Assembly (NCBI GenBank): GCA_019347595.1
Contig: JAHWLA010000155.1
Location: forward strand, 1-6,903
Reading direction: 5' to 3'
Length of the DNA: 6,903 bases
DNA from: Actinomycetota bacterium
GTDB taxonomy: Bacteria > Actinomycetota > Acidimicrobiia > Acidimicrobiales > JAHWLA01
Every line of letters begins with the position of its first letter. Within the stretch, counting starts at the first letter, position 1. The notes below the pieces were generated by a model. It was not told where the DNA came from and ran no database searches. It saw nothing but the letters and a program-made list of their open reading frames with translations. Of this stretch, positions 1 to 5,436 are shown piece after piece. Both the position numbers and the translations under genes were made by a program.

Positions 1-460
1 TCAGGTCACGACGAAGCTGGTCGGCGGTCTGCCGGGCCTCCTCGATGATGCGGTTGGCCTCGCTGCGGGCGTCGGCGAGCTGGCGCTGGTACTCCGCCAG
101 GATCGTCTGCGCCTCGGTCTTGACCCGCTCGGCGTCGTCCAGGTTCTCCCGGATGCGGTCGGTGCGGGCCTGCATGCCCTTGGCCACCGCCGGATAGGCG
201 AACTTGTACATGAGGAAGAAGAGCAGGCCGAACGACAGAGCGCCGAACACCAACTCGTTGGTGGCGGGCAGGATCGGGTTCGGCGCCTCGTGGCACTGCT
301 CGGGCGTGCCGCCCTCCTCGAGGATGTGGATGCACTCCTCGGTGGCGTGGTCGAGTTCGACCTCGCCGTGGTCCTCCTGCGCGAACGCGGGCGTGACACC
401 ACCGCCGAGGGCGAGGGCGCCGGCCAGCAGCACGCCGGCGGCGAGCTTGCGGAATCGCAT
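1..460 (-). CDS. atpF: F0F1 ATP synthase subunit b (AtpF), 3' end cut by window edge
   Basis: Subunit b is the peripheral stalk that anchors F1 to the membrane sector. The ATG is at 460 and the frame is still open at position 1 after 153 codons, so the C-terminal part lies outside the window. An AGGAG at 472-468 lies 7 nt before the ATG, which fixes the start. Seen in the protein: a positively charged start followed by a hydrophobic stretch (residues 6-22) and an AFA/QE site near 27, which looks like a cleavable signal peptide; an acidic segment (28-62) with Cys43 and Cys56; one membrane helix (about 70-92); then a charged, Ala/Glu/Arg-rich helix (about 97 to the edge) typical of the b-subunit coiled coil. 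Classical b subunits begin directly with the membrane helix, so the leader is unusual. The gene is last in the visible atp run, 10 nt after atpE. Identity is firm from the helix-plus-coiled-coil layout and gene order; cleavage of the leader is an inference. Confidence 0.92.
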   Translation of the reverse strand, partial: MRFRKLAAGVLLAGALALGGGVTPAFAQEDHGEVELDHATEECIHILEEGGTPEQCHEAPNPILPATNELVFGALSFGLLFFLMYKFAYPAVAKGMQARTDRIRENLDDAERVKTEAQTILAEYQRQLADARSEANRIIEEARQTADQLRRDL

Positions 461-467
461 GTCGATG

Positions 468-472
468 CTCCT
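468..472 (-). promoter_or_regulatory. atpF ribosome binding site overlapping the atpE stop
   Basis: AGGAG on the minus strand (472 to 468), 7 nt before the atpF ATG at 460. Its first two bases are the last two of the atpE TAG stop at 473-471, so a ribosome ending atpE uncovers the atpF site. This supports translational coupling and the chosen atpF start. Confidence 0.75.
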
Positions 473-737
473 AGGCGAACTTGAGGAGGATGAAGACGAC
501 GAAGCCGATGAGGGCGAGGGCCTCGGTGAAGGCGATGCCGAGGAACATGGTCGTGCGGACCATGCCTGCGGCCTCGGGCTGACGAGCCATGGCCTGGACA
601 GCCTGGCCGACCAGGTAGCCGATGCCGATGCCGGGGCCGATGGCCGCCAGGCCGTAGGCGAAACCGGCCGAGATCGCCTCGCCGAACGCAATCTGGTCTT
701 CGCCGGCAACCTGGGCGAGAAGGGCGGGAAGTGCCAT
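471..737 (-). CDS. atpE: F0F1 ATP synthase subunit c (AtpE)
   Basis: The proteolipid of the rotor ring that carries protons through F0. 88 residues with two membrane helices: helix 1 (about 21-46) with the GPGIGIG glycine repeat that packs the ring (34-40), a polar loop with Arg52-Gln53-Pro54 that contacts the F1 stalk, and helix 2 (about 58-86) with the ion-binding carboxylate Glu72 in FTEALAL. Glu72 is followed by Ala rather than Ser/Thr and helix 1 has no Gln/Glu partner, so the Na+-binding signature is absent and H+ coupling is expected. Start choice: an in-frame upstream start at 782 would overlap atpB by 23 nt, whereas the ATG at 737 follows an AAGGAGG at 755-749. The gene lies 22 nt after atpB and 10 nt before atpF, the standard a-c-b order. 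Confidence 0.96.
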   Translation of the reverse strand: MALPALLAQVAGEDQIAFGEAISAGFAYGLAAIGPGIGIGYLVGQAVQAMARQPEAAGMVRTTMFLGIAFTEALALIGFVVFILLKFA

Positions 738-748
738 TGGTGTCTGAG

Positions 749-755
749 CCTCCTT
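749..755 (-). promoter_or_regulatory. Strong atpE ribosome binding site
   Basis: AAGGAGG on the minus strand (755 to 749), 11 nt before the ATG at 737, in the short gap after the atpB stop (762-760). It is one of the two strongest Shine-Dalgarno sequences in the window. That suits a subunit needed in many copies per complex, and it decides between the two possible atpE starts. Confidence 0.8.
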
Positions 756-759
756 GGGC

Positions 760-1542
760 TTAGTGCTCGGGGTGCATGGCACCGCCGATGTACACGGCGG
801 CGAGGATCGTGAAGATGTACGCCTGCAGGAACGAGACCAGGATCTCGAAGCCCGTCAGGAACACCAGCATCACGAAGGGGAGGACGGTGACCGCCTTGAG
901 CACCACCGACGCCTCGAAGAGCGCGGTGGCGAGGACGGCGAAGGTCACCAGCAGGATGTGGCCCGCCAACAGGTTGGCGAAGAGTCGGACGGCCAGGGAG
1001 AAGGGCCGCACCACGAAGGTGGAGATCAGCTCGATGGGCGTGACGAGGATGTAGAGCGCCTTGGGCACGCCCGGCGGGAACAGCGAGCTCTTGAGGTAGC
1101 CGCCCAGGCCCTGATTGGCGATGCCGACGCCGTTGAAGATGACCCACACCAGCAGCGCCAGCAGGGCAGGGATGGCCATGCGGGCGGTGGCGGGCATCTG
1201 GATGCCGGGGATGATCTCGAAGATGTTGGCGAAGAGGATGAACCAGAACAGCGAGGTGAGCAGCGGCATCACCCACTTCCGATGCAGCCCCTCCTCCCCC
1301 ATGGTCTGGAGCACGATGCCCTCGCGCACGAAGTCGACGCTGGCCTCGGCGACGTTCTGCACGCCCGTCGGCACCAGCGCCGCCTTGCGGCCCGCCACGA
1401 AGAAGATGGTGAGGGTGAAGGCCATCGACAGCAGGCACAGGAGGCCGATCTTGTTGAGGGCGTACCACTCGCCCGCCGCGAAGAAGTCGGGCCACTCGAC
1501 GAGGTGCGTGATCGGGGGGAATTCGAGAGCGAGCAGGGGCAC
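760..1542 (-). CDS. atpB: F0F1 ATP synthase subunit a (AtpB)
   Basis: Stator subunit that forms the two proton half-channels against the c-ring. 260 residues, a normal length, with five to six hydrophobic segments (about 31-50, 92-115, 122-141, 163-180, 183-210, 217-255). The hallmark helix has the essential Arg186 in LAVRLFANLLAGH, and the last helix has Gln240 in SFLQAYIF (the E. coli R210 and Q252 positions). His195 is 9 residues after Arg186 and Glu233 is 7 before Gln240, which is the reverse of the E. coli E219/H245 pair. PIELIS (169-174) is the other conserved helix. The start is GTG at 1542, with AGGA at 1554-1551 inside the end of atpI; only 4 nt separate the two genes. Transcribed with atpI upstream and atpE downstream. 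Confidence 0.97.
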   Translation of the reverse strand: MPLLALEFPPITHLVEWPDFFAAGEWYALNKIGLLCLLSMAFTLTIFFVAGRKAALVPTGVQNVAEASVDFVREGIVLQTMGEEGLHRKWVMPLLTSLFWFILFANIFEIIPGIQMPATARMAIPALLALLVWVIFNGVGIANQGLGGYLKSSLFPPGVPKALYILVTPIELISTFVVRPFSLAVRLFANLLAGHILLVTFAVLATALFEASVVLKAVTVLPFVMLVFLTGFEILVSFLQAYIFTILAAVYIGGAMHPEH

Positions 1543-1546
1543 CAGC

Positions 1547-1978
1547 TCAGTCCTTTCGGGGCTTCAGGCCGGGGAAGGCGAGTGAGGCGGACACGTACCG
1601 CAACTCCCACAGCAGCAGGCCGAGGTGGGTGACGATCAGGCCGAGGCCCAGCGGCCACAGCTCGACCCAGCGGGCGTCCTTGACGGCGATGACGGCGAGG
1701 GCGACCAGCCCCAGGCGGAGGAGGTAACCGAACAGCGCGGCGCCCATCATGAGCGCCAGCGAGATGCGGGCGGTCCACGCCAGCAGGGCGGCCGAGAGCG
1801 TCAGGTTCACGAGGACGATGGCGACGGCGTAGGCGGCCGACGCCATGCCGTCGAAGCCCCAGCCGACGGCGGCGAGGATGAGGAGGACGGGAACGGCGGG
1901 GACCGCCCGCTTGGCCATGTCGGCGGCGATCTCCCGCTCGACGGCGGGACCGTCGAGGCGGGTGGTGATCGCGGTCAT
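1547..1978 (-). CDS. atpI: AtpI-like membrane protein (ATP synthase I family)
   Basis: 143 residues with about four hydrophobic helices (27-42, 47-68, 74-99, 104-125), a charged N-terminal tail and a basic C-terminus (KPRKD). This size and topology directly before atpB fits the ATP synthase protein I family (ATP-synt_I). Its members are membrane accessory proteins encoded at the head of many atp operons and linked to c-ring assembly; they are not part of the finished enzyme and are often dispensable. Arg88 in the third helix (GYLLRLGL) matches a polar position often seen in the family. The ATG at 1978 overlaps the stop of the upstream atpZ-like gene by 4 nt (ATGA), so translation is probably coupled; no good separate ribosome binding site is visible. 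Assignment rests on position and topology more than on residues. Confidence 0.82.
   Translation of the reverse strand: MTAITTRLDGPAVEREIAADMAKRAVPAVPVLLILAAVGWGFDGMASAAYAVAIVLVNLTLSAALLAWTARISLALMMGAALFGYLLRLGLVALAVIAVKDARWVELWPLGLGLIVTHLGLLLWELRYVSASLAFPGLKPRKD
1551..1556 (-). promoter_or_regulatory. atpB ribosome binding site inside the atpI 3' end
   Basis: AAAGGA on the minus strand (1556 to 1551) lies within the last codons of atpI, 8 nt before the atpB GTG at 1542. It supports the GTG start and ties atpB translation to passage of ribosomes through atpI. Confidence 0.6.
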
Positions 1979-2226
1979 CGGGCTACCCACGGGCCGCGTG
2001 CTTCGTGGGCCTTCATCTCGGCGTCGTAGCCGTACCACATGCGCACGAACATGCCGACGAGGGCGAGGAGCAACAGTGCGATGGTGAAGACGGGGACCAG
2101 CCCGAAGACCCGGTCGAGGCCGTAGCCCATCCCGCCGAACACGGCGGGCGTGACGGCCAGTTCGAACGCGCGCGCCAACCCGTTGCCGAACCCGTTGTAG
2201 AGGTCGCGTTTGTCGCGCAGGTCCAA
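1975..2226 (-). CDS. atpZ: AtpZ/AtpI-family two-helix protein, head of the atp genes
   Basis: 83 residues: a charged N-terminus (MDLRDKRDLYNGFG), two predicted membrane helices (about 22-40 and 44-63) with a Gly-rich turn ending in GYGLD (34-38), then a short charged tail. This matches the small AtpZ-type proteins (F0F1-ATPase gene 1 family), which sit before atpI or atpB and have been proposed to act with AtpI in Mg2+/Ca2+ transport or c-ring assembly. The start is a TTG at 2226. No ATG or GTG occurs nearby in frame, and starting at the next Met (33) would remove the first helix. Only a weak AAGGG, 12 nt upstream, serves as a ribosome binding site. The stop overlaps the atpI start (ATGA). 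It follows a 127-nt gap, so it is probably the first gene of an atp transcript. Confidence 0.78.
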   Translation of the reverse strand: MDLRDKRDLYNGFGNGLARAFELAVTPAVFGGMGYGLDRVFGLVPVFTIALLLLALVGMFVRMWYGYDAEMKAHEARGPWVAR

Positions 2227-2353
2227 AGCTGGAATTGCCCTTGTGAGGTGGCTTGGGAAGCGGTGCGTCGCAGGGGGCCGCGGCCGCTTGTGAATGCGGG
2301 TGCAATGTACGAGAGCGCAGGTCGCCGCCGCAATTCCGTCGTTCCGGCCCGCG
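2227..2353 (-). promoter_or_regulatory. wecA-atpZ gap with candidate atp promoter
   Basis: The largest gap in the minus-strand cluster. On the minus strand, TACATT at 2309-2304 fits the TANNNT -10 of actinobacteria, and TTGCGG at 2333-2328 lies 18 nt upstream as a weak -35. This would start RNA near 2297 and give a leader of about 70 nt before the atpZ TTG. The leader also contains a 10-bp perfect palindrome, GGCCGCGGCC (2276-2285). An 8-bp inverted pair, GGAATTGC (2231-2238) and GCAATTCC (2330-2337), brackets the gap. No terminator for wecA is visible, so read-through from wecA remains possible. The promoter is matched by eye only. Confidence 0.4.
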
Positions 2354-3532
2354 TCAGTTGGCGGAGCGCCGCTCCTCGATGGGGACGACCGGGGCGAGCG
2401 TGGTCGGCGGACGGTCGGCGTCGCCTTCCTCCATGTCGAGCTCCGCCTTCTGGCGTACGCCGGGGTGGAACAGCGTGAAGAGCGCCACGCCGAGGGCGGC
2501 CACCGCGAAGGGGATGACGGCGTTGCCCTCGTTGGTGAACGTCGGCAGCAGCACCAGGCCCGACAGGATGGCCGTCCACGCCCACAGGATGACCACCGAG
2601 CGGCGATGGCCGTGGCCCAGGCGCATCAGCCGGTGGTGGAGGTGCTCCTTGTCGGCGACATGGAAGCTCGACCGCCGCCGCGACCGGCGCACGATGGCGA
2701 ACAGGGTGTCGAAGATCGGCACGCCGAGGATGAAGAACGGGATGAAGATGGGGGCGAAGAAGAAGTAGGTCTGGCCACTGAACTGGTCGGCGGTGCGGCC
2801 GCCCACCACCATGGTCGACGCCGCCATGAGGAGGCCGAGCAGTAGCGAGCCCGCGTCGCCCATGAACACCCGGGCCGGGTGGAAGTTGTGGGGCAGGAAC
2901 CCGATGCACACGCCGAGGGCGATGATGGCCACCAGGGGGCCGACGTTGTCGGGCGGGAGCAGGCCCGCGTCGAAGAGGCGGTCGCCGTAGACGAAGAAGG
3001 AGGCGGCGGCGATGGCGACGATGCCGGCCGCCAACCCGTCGAGGCCGTCGATGAGGTTGAGGGCGTTGGCGATGCCGACCACCCACATGACGGTGAGCAG
3101 CGGGACCAGGTCGGCCGACAGGGAGACGAAGTCGGCGAACGGGATACGGAAGTAGAACATCGTCACGCCGAGGAAGTAGAGGACGCTCCCCGCCAGGACC
3201 ATGCCCGCCAACTTGGCGGGCGCCGACACCTCGCGAAGGTCGTCGACCAGTCCGACGGCGAAGATCACGCTGGCGGCGAGGACGACGCCGAGCGGCTCCG
3301 ACGAACCCTCGAACACGGGCCGGAACTGTGGGAGCTGCGACGCCACCGCCATGGCAAAGAGAAAGGCGAGGTACATGGCGGCCCCGCCCGCCGTCGGCGT
3401 CGGCTTCTCGTGCACCCGACGCTCGTCGGGGCGCACCACGGCGCCGATGCGCACGGCGACGCGCCGCACCGCGAAGGTGAGGGCGTACGCCAGCCCGGCC
3501 GCCACCGCCAGGACGATCGAGTACCCGACCAC
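2354..3532 (-). CDS. wecA: WecA/MraY-family polyprenyl-phosphate sugar-1-phosphate transferase
   Basis: A multi-pass membrane enzyme that moves a (N-acetyl)hexosamine-1-phosphate from a UDP-sugar to a polyprenyl phosphate, the first step of a lipid-linked envelope glycan. 392 residues with about eleven hydrophobic helices. Family motifs are in order: an N-terminal cytoplasmic loop with HEKPTPTAGG (41-50); the Mg2+ Asp pair Asp97-Asp98 in GLVDDLRE; NALNLIDGLDGLAAG (156-170) with Asp162; FMGDAGSLLLG (223-233) with Asp226; a basic cytoplasmic loop (282-288); and the HLHH motif (297-300) characteristic of WecA/TagO rather than MraY. A charged, Pro-rich cytoplasmic tail follows the last helix (about 360-392). 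The start is GTG at 3532; no ribosome binding site is visible in the 12 nt between it and a large hairpin. A wecA-type gene beside the atp operon is also found in mycobacteria, where it starts arabinogalactan synthesis; the glycan made here cannot be told from the sequence. Confidence 0.9.
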   Translation of the reverse strand: MVGYSIVLAVAAGLAYALTFAVRRVAVRIGAVVRPDERRVHEKPTPTAGGAAMYLAFLFAMAVASQLPQFRPVFEGSSEPLGVVLAASVIFAVGLVDDLREVSAPAKLAGMVLAGSVLYFLGVTMFYFRIPFADFVSLSADLVPLLTVMWVVGIANALNLIDGLDGLAAGIVAIAAASFFVYGDRLFDAGLLPPDNVGPLVAIIALGVCIGFLPHNFHPARVFMGDAGSLLLGLLMAASTMVVGGRTADQFSGQTYFFFAPIFIPFFILGVPIFDTLFAIVRRSRRRSSFHVADKEHLHHRLMRLGHGHRRSVVILWAWTAILSGLVLLPTFTNEGNAVIPFAVAALGVALFTLFHPGVRQKAELDMEEGDADRPPTTLAPVVPIEERRSAN

Positions 3533-3544
3533 GGCGCTAACCGA

Positions 3545-3592
3545 TTCTGGCAGCCGTTTTGCGGCATCGGCGCCGCAAAACGGCTGCCAGAA
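3545..3592. repeat. Perfect 21-bp inverted repeat (hairpin) between glyA and wecA
   Basis: The left arm at 3545-3565 (TTCTGGCAGC...TTTTGCGGC) and the right arm at 3572-3592 are exact reverse complements, with a 6-nt loop (3566-3571). The 72-nt gap is thus 12 nt, stem, loop, stem, 12 nt. In the glyA-wecA transcript it would fold into a very stable hairpin just after the glyA stop and just before the wecA GTG. No T-tract follows on either strand, so it is not a classical intrinsic terminator. It could be a tract-less terminator or attenuator, a processing or stability element, or a copy of a dispersed palindromic repeat. Confidence 0.93.
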
Positions 3593-3604
3593 CGAGGAGG
3601 GGGG

Positions 3605-4837
3605 TCACGCCGGGTAGGGGGTGTACTTCGAGCAGAGGACGTTGACGTCGCCCCGCACCGCCACCAGCTCCGCTTCGTCGTCGAAGTTGCGCAGTACCCG
3701 GGCGATCAGCGCGGCGATCTCGGCCATCTCCGGCTCGCCCATCCCCGCCGTGGTGACGGCGGGCGTGCCGATGCGCAGCCCGCTGGTGATGTACGGCGGA
3801 CGGGGGTCGTTCGGCACCGTGTTCTCGTTGAGCGAGATGCCCGCCCGGTCGAGCCGGGTGCGGGCCTTCTTGCCGCTCAGCTCGGCGTCGAACGAGCGCA
3901 GGTCGACCAGCATGAGGTGGTTGTCGGTGCCGCCCGACACCAGGCGGAAGCCCGCCTCGGCCAGCGCCTTGGCCAGCGCCGCCGCGTTGCGCACCACCTG
4001 GGCGGCGTACTCCTTGAACTCGGGCTGGGCGGCCTCGTGGAACGCCACCGCCTTGGCGGCGATCACGTGGTCGAGCGGTCCGCCCTGGAGCCCGGGGAAC
4101 ACCGACTTGTCGATGGCCTCGGCGAACTCCGACTTGCACAGGATGGCCCCGCCCCGCGGGCCGCGCAGCGTCTTGTGGGTGGTGAAGGTGACGATGTCGG
4201 CGACCGGCACCGGGTTGGGATGCACCCCGCCGGCGATGAGCCCGGCGACGTGGGCAGCGTCGAACATGAACAGCGCCCCGACCTCGTCGGCGATCTCCCG
4301 GAAGGGCCGGGGATCGATGAGGCGCGGGTAGGCGGTGGCGCCCGCCACGATCATCTTGGGGCGCTCGGCCTTGGCGATGTCGCGCACTTGGTCGAAGTCG
4401 ATGCGCTCGTCGCTCTCGGTCACGCCGTAGGAGACGAAGCGGTAGAGCTTGCCGCTGGCATTGACCGGCGAGCCGTGGGTGAGGTGGCCGCCCTGGTCGA
4501 GCCGCATGCCGAGCACGGTGTCGCCGGGCTCCAGCAGGCCGAGGTACACGGCCATGTTGGCGTTGGCGCCGGCGTGGGGCTGCACGTTGGCGTGCTCGGC
4601 ACCGAACAGGTCCTTCACCCGCTGCCGGGCCAGCTCCTCGACCTCGTCGATGACCTCGTTGCCGCCGTAGTAGCGCTTGCCCGGGTAGCCCTCGGAGTAC
4701 TTGTTCGTCAGCACCGAGCCCGTCGCCGCCAGCACGGCAGGCGAGGTGAAGTTCTCCGAGGCGATGAGCTGGATGGTCGTGTTCTGACGGTCCAGCTCCC
4801 GGTCGAGGATGGCGAAGAGCTCCTCGTCACGTGTCAT
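3605..4837 (-). CDS. glyA: Serine hydroxymethyltransferase (GlyA)
   Basis: A PLP enzyme that converts serine and tetrahydrofolate to glycine and 5,10-methylene-tetrahydrofolate in the cytoplasm, the main source of one-carbon units. 410 residues, close to the usual bacterial length. Seen: IASENF (25-30); YSEGYPGKRYYGG (48-59), the signature of the folate/substrate site; a Gly-rich SPVNASGK segment (123-130); Asp193 and His196 in MFDAAHVAG, which contact PLP; Lys222 in TTHKTLRGPRGG, the Schiff-base lysine; and Arg355 in TSGLRIGTP, which binds the substrate carboxylate. All key residues are present. The ATG at 4837 overlaps the stop of the upstream phosphatase gene (ATGA) and follows a strong GGAGGGAG at 4853-4846, 8 nt away. 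A glyA gene upstream of the atp operon is an old arrangement also seen in Bacillus. Confidence 0.98.
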   Translation of the reverse strand: MTRDEELFAILDRELDRQNTTIQLIASENFTSPAVLAATGSVLTNKYSEGYPGKRYYGGNEVIDEVEELARQRVKDLFGAEHANVQPHAGANANMAVYLGLLEPGDTVLGMRLDQGGHLTHGSPVNASGKLYRFVSYGVTESDERIDFDQVRDIAKAERPKMIVAGATAYPRLIDPRPFREIADEVGALFMFDAAHVAGLIAGGVHPNPVPVADIVTFTTHKTLRGPRGGAILCKSEFAEAIDKSVFPGLQGGPLDHVIAAKAVAFHEAAQPEFKEYAAQVVRNAAALAKALAEAGFRLVSGGTDNHLMLVDLRSFDAELSGKKARTRLDRAGISLNENTVPNDPRPPYITSGLRIGTPAVTTAGMGEPEMAEIAALIARVLRNFDDEAELVAVRGDVNVLCSKYTPYPA

Positions 4838-5436
4838 TGCTTGTTCTCCCTCCACCCCCGGCGGACGAGGCGGTCGATGAGGTCGCCGAGGTCGGCGGCC
4901 GTGCGTTCGTAGACGGCGTCGGACTGCCCGATGGGGTCGGCCACGTCGTCGACGGGCGACGAGTCGAGCAGGTCCATGCGGTTGCGGCCCGCGTGGATCT
5001 TCTCCAACCACTCCTCGAAGGGCTGGCCCGGCGCCCGTGCGCCCGTGGCCTCGGCCCGTCGCACGAGCTCCTTCAGCGTGAACGTGCGCGGCCACGCGGG
5101 CGGGTGCAGCACGAGTGCCTCGCGCACGTGCTCGCGAGCCATGCCGATGACGAGGTCGGCCTCGGCCAGCATGTCGGCGGCCATGCCGCGGCTGCGGTGG
5201 CTGGTGAGGTCGAGGCCGAGGAGGGCCAAGGCGGCGACCACGCCCCGGGGGGACTCGAGCCCGTCGCCCCGCAGCCCGGCGGAGTGGACGCGCGGCATCT
5301 CGCCCACGTCGAGCAGGCGGCGGCGGAGCAGGGCTTCGGCCATGGGCGAGCGGCAGATATTGCCGGTGCAGAGCAGCAGGATGTCGATGGAGCCGAGTCT
5401 ACCGGCGGGCTTGCCTAGCCTCCGGGGCGTGGCCAT
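4834..5436 (-). CDS. Low-molecular-weight protein tyrosine phosphatase
   Basis: A cytoplasmic phosphatase of the LMW-PTP/arsenate-reductase fold, using a Cys-phosphate intermediate. Numbered from the ATG at 5436 (200 residues): the P-loop CTGNICRS has the nucleophile Cys23 and Arg29; HSAGL is at 51-55; LTSHRSRG at 77-84; and Asp167 in DVADPIGQ is the general acid. Position 27 in the P-loop is Ile, as in tyrosine phosphatases, whereas the Bacillus arginine phosphatase YwlE, encoded in a similar place upstream of glyA, has Thr. Start is uncertain. The ATG at 5436 gives 16 extra residues, has no ribosome binding site and overlaps the divergent gene by 8 bp. Family members normally begin two to three residues before ILLLC, which points to an ATC at 5388. 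The stop overlaps the glyA ATG, so the two are cotranscribed. Substrate unknown. Confidence 0.9.
   Translation of the reverse strand: MATPRRLGKPAGRLGSIDILLLCTGNICRSPMAEALLRRRLLDVGEMPRVHSAGLRGDGLESPRGVVAALALLGLDLTSHRSRGMAADMLAEADLVIGMAREHVREALVLHPPAWPRTFTLKELVRRAEATGARAPGQPFEEWLEKIHAGRNRMDLLDSSPVDDVADPIGQSDAVYERTAADLGDLIDRLVRRGWRENKQ
4846..4853 (-). promoter_or_regulatory. Strong glyA ribosome binding site within the phosphatase gene
   Basis: GGAGGGAG on the minus strand (4853 to 4846), 8 nt before the glyA ATG at 4837. It is embedded in the last codons of the phosphatase gene, whose TGA overlaps the glyA ATG. This fixes the glyA start and suggests glyA is translated more strongly than its upstream partner, and independently as well as by coupling. 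Confidence 0.8.
5396..5401 (-). promoter_or_regulatory. Candidate -10 element for the phosphatase-glyA transcript
   Basis: TAGACT on the minus strand (5401 to 5396) fits TANNNT. Seven nt downstream is position 5388, the first base of an ATC codon that begins the conserved part of the phosphatase. No convincing -35 is visible. If real, it lies inside the reading frame that extends from the upstream ATG at 5436, and would yield a leaderless mRNA starting AUC. Confidence 0.35.
5416..5421 (+). promoter_or_regulatory. Candidate -10 element for a leaderless thiolase-like transcript
   Basis: TAGCCT on the plus strand fits the actinobacterial TANNNT -10 and is followed by 7 nt and then the GTG at 5429, the spacing expected when RNA starts at the first base of the start codon. 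No Shine-Dalgarno sequence precedes this GTG, which agrees with leaderless translation. No clear -35 is seen. Confidence 0.45.

Noticed and set aside
1..402. 133-codon minus-strand frame ending at position 1
   Set aside because: It is Ser/Arg/Pro-rich and out of frame with the AtpF reading frame from 460, which has a ribosome binding site, membrane helix and coiled coil and stays open through the window edge.
738..782. Longer atpE form starting at 782
   Set aside because: It would overlap the end of atpB and add 15 polar residues not seen in c subunits. A strong AAGGAGG at 755-749 serves the ATG at 737 instead.
754..1632. 292-codon open frame on the plus strand opposite atpB
   Set aside because: The translation is almost all Glu, Asp, Gly, His, Gln and Arg with no hydrophobic core, and it lies exactly opposite the atpB codons. 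It is a GC-skew artefact.
1979..2305. Upstream in-frame extension of atpI to 2305
   Set aside because: The extension is Arg/Pro-rich and covers atpZ in another frame. The ATG at 1978 forms a standard ATGA overlap with the atpZ stop.
3545..3592. Classical Rho-independent terminator after glyA
   Set aside because: The stem is strong, but no T-run follows it on the minus strand (TCGGTTAGCGCC) or on the plus strand, so it is listed as an inverted repeat of unknown role.
2879..4912. 677-codon open frame on the plus strand across wecA and glyA
   Set aside because: It is antisense to two unmistakable genes with complete active-site motifs. Its translation is a low-complexity mix rich in Gly, Val, Asp, Glu, His and Arg, typical of the shadow frame of high-GC genes.
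4931..5428. Upstream extension of the thiolase-like frame to 4931
   Set aside because: The frame is open but runs antisense through the phosphatase gene and reads Ser/Arg-rich sequence. The family N-terminus begins at the GTG at 5429.
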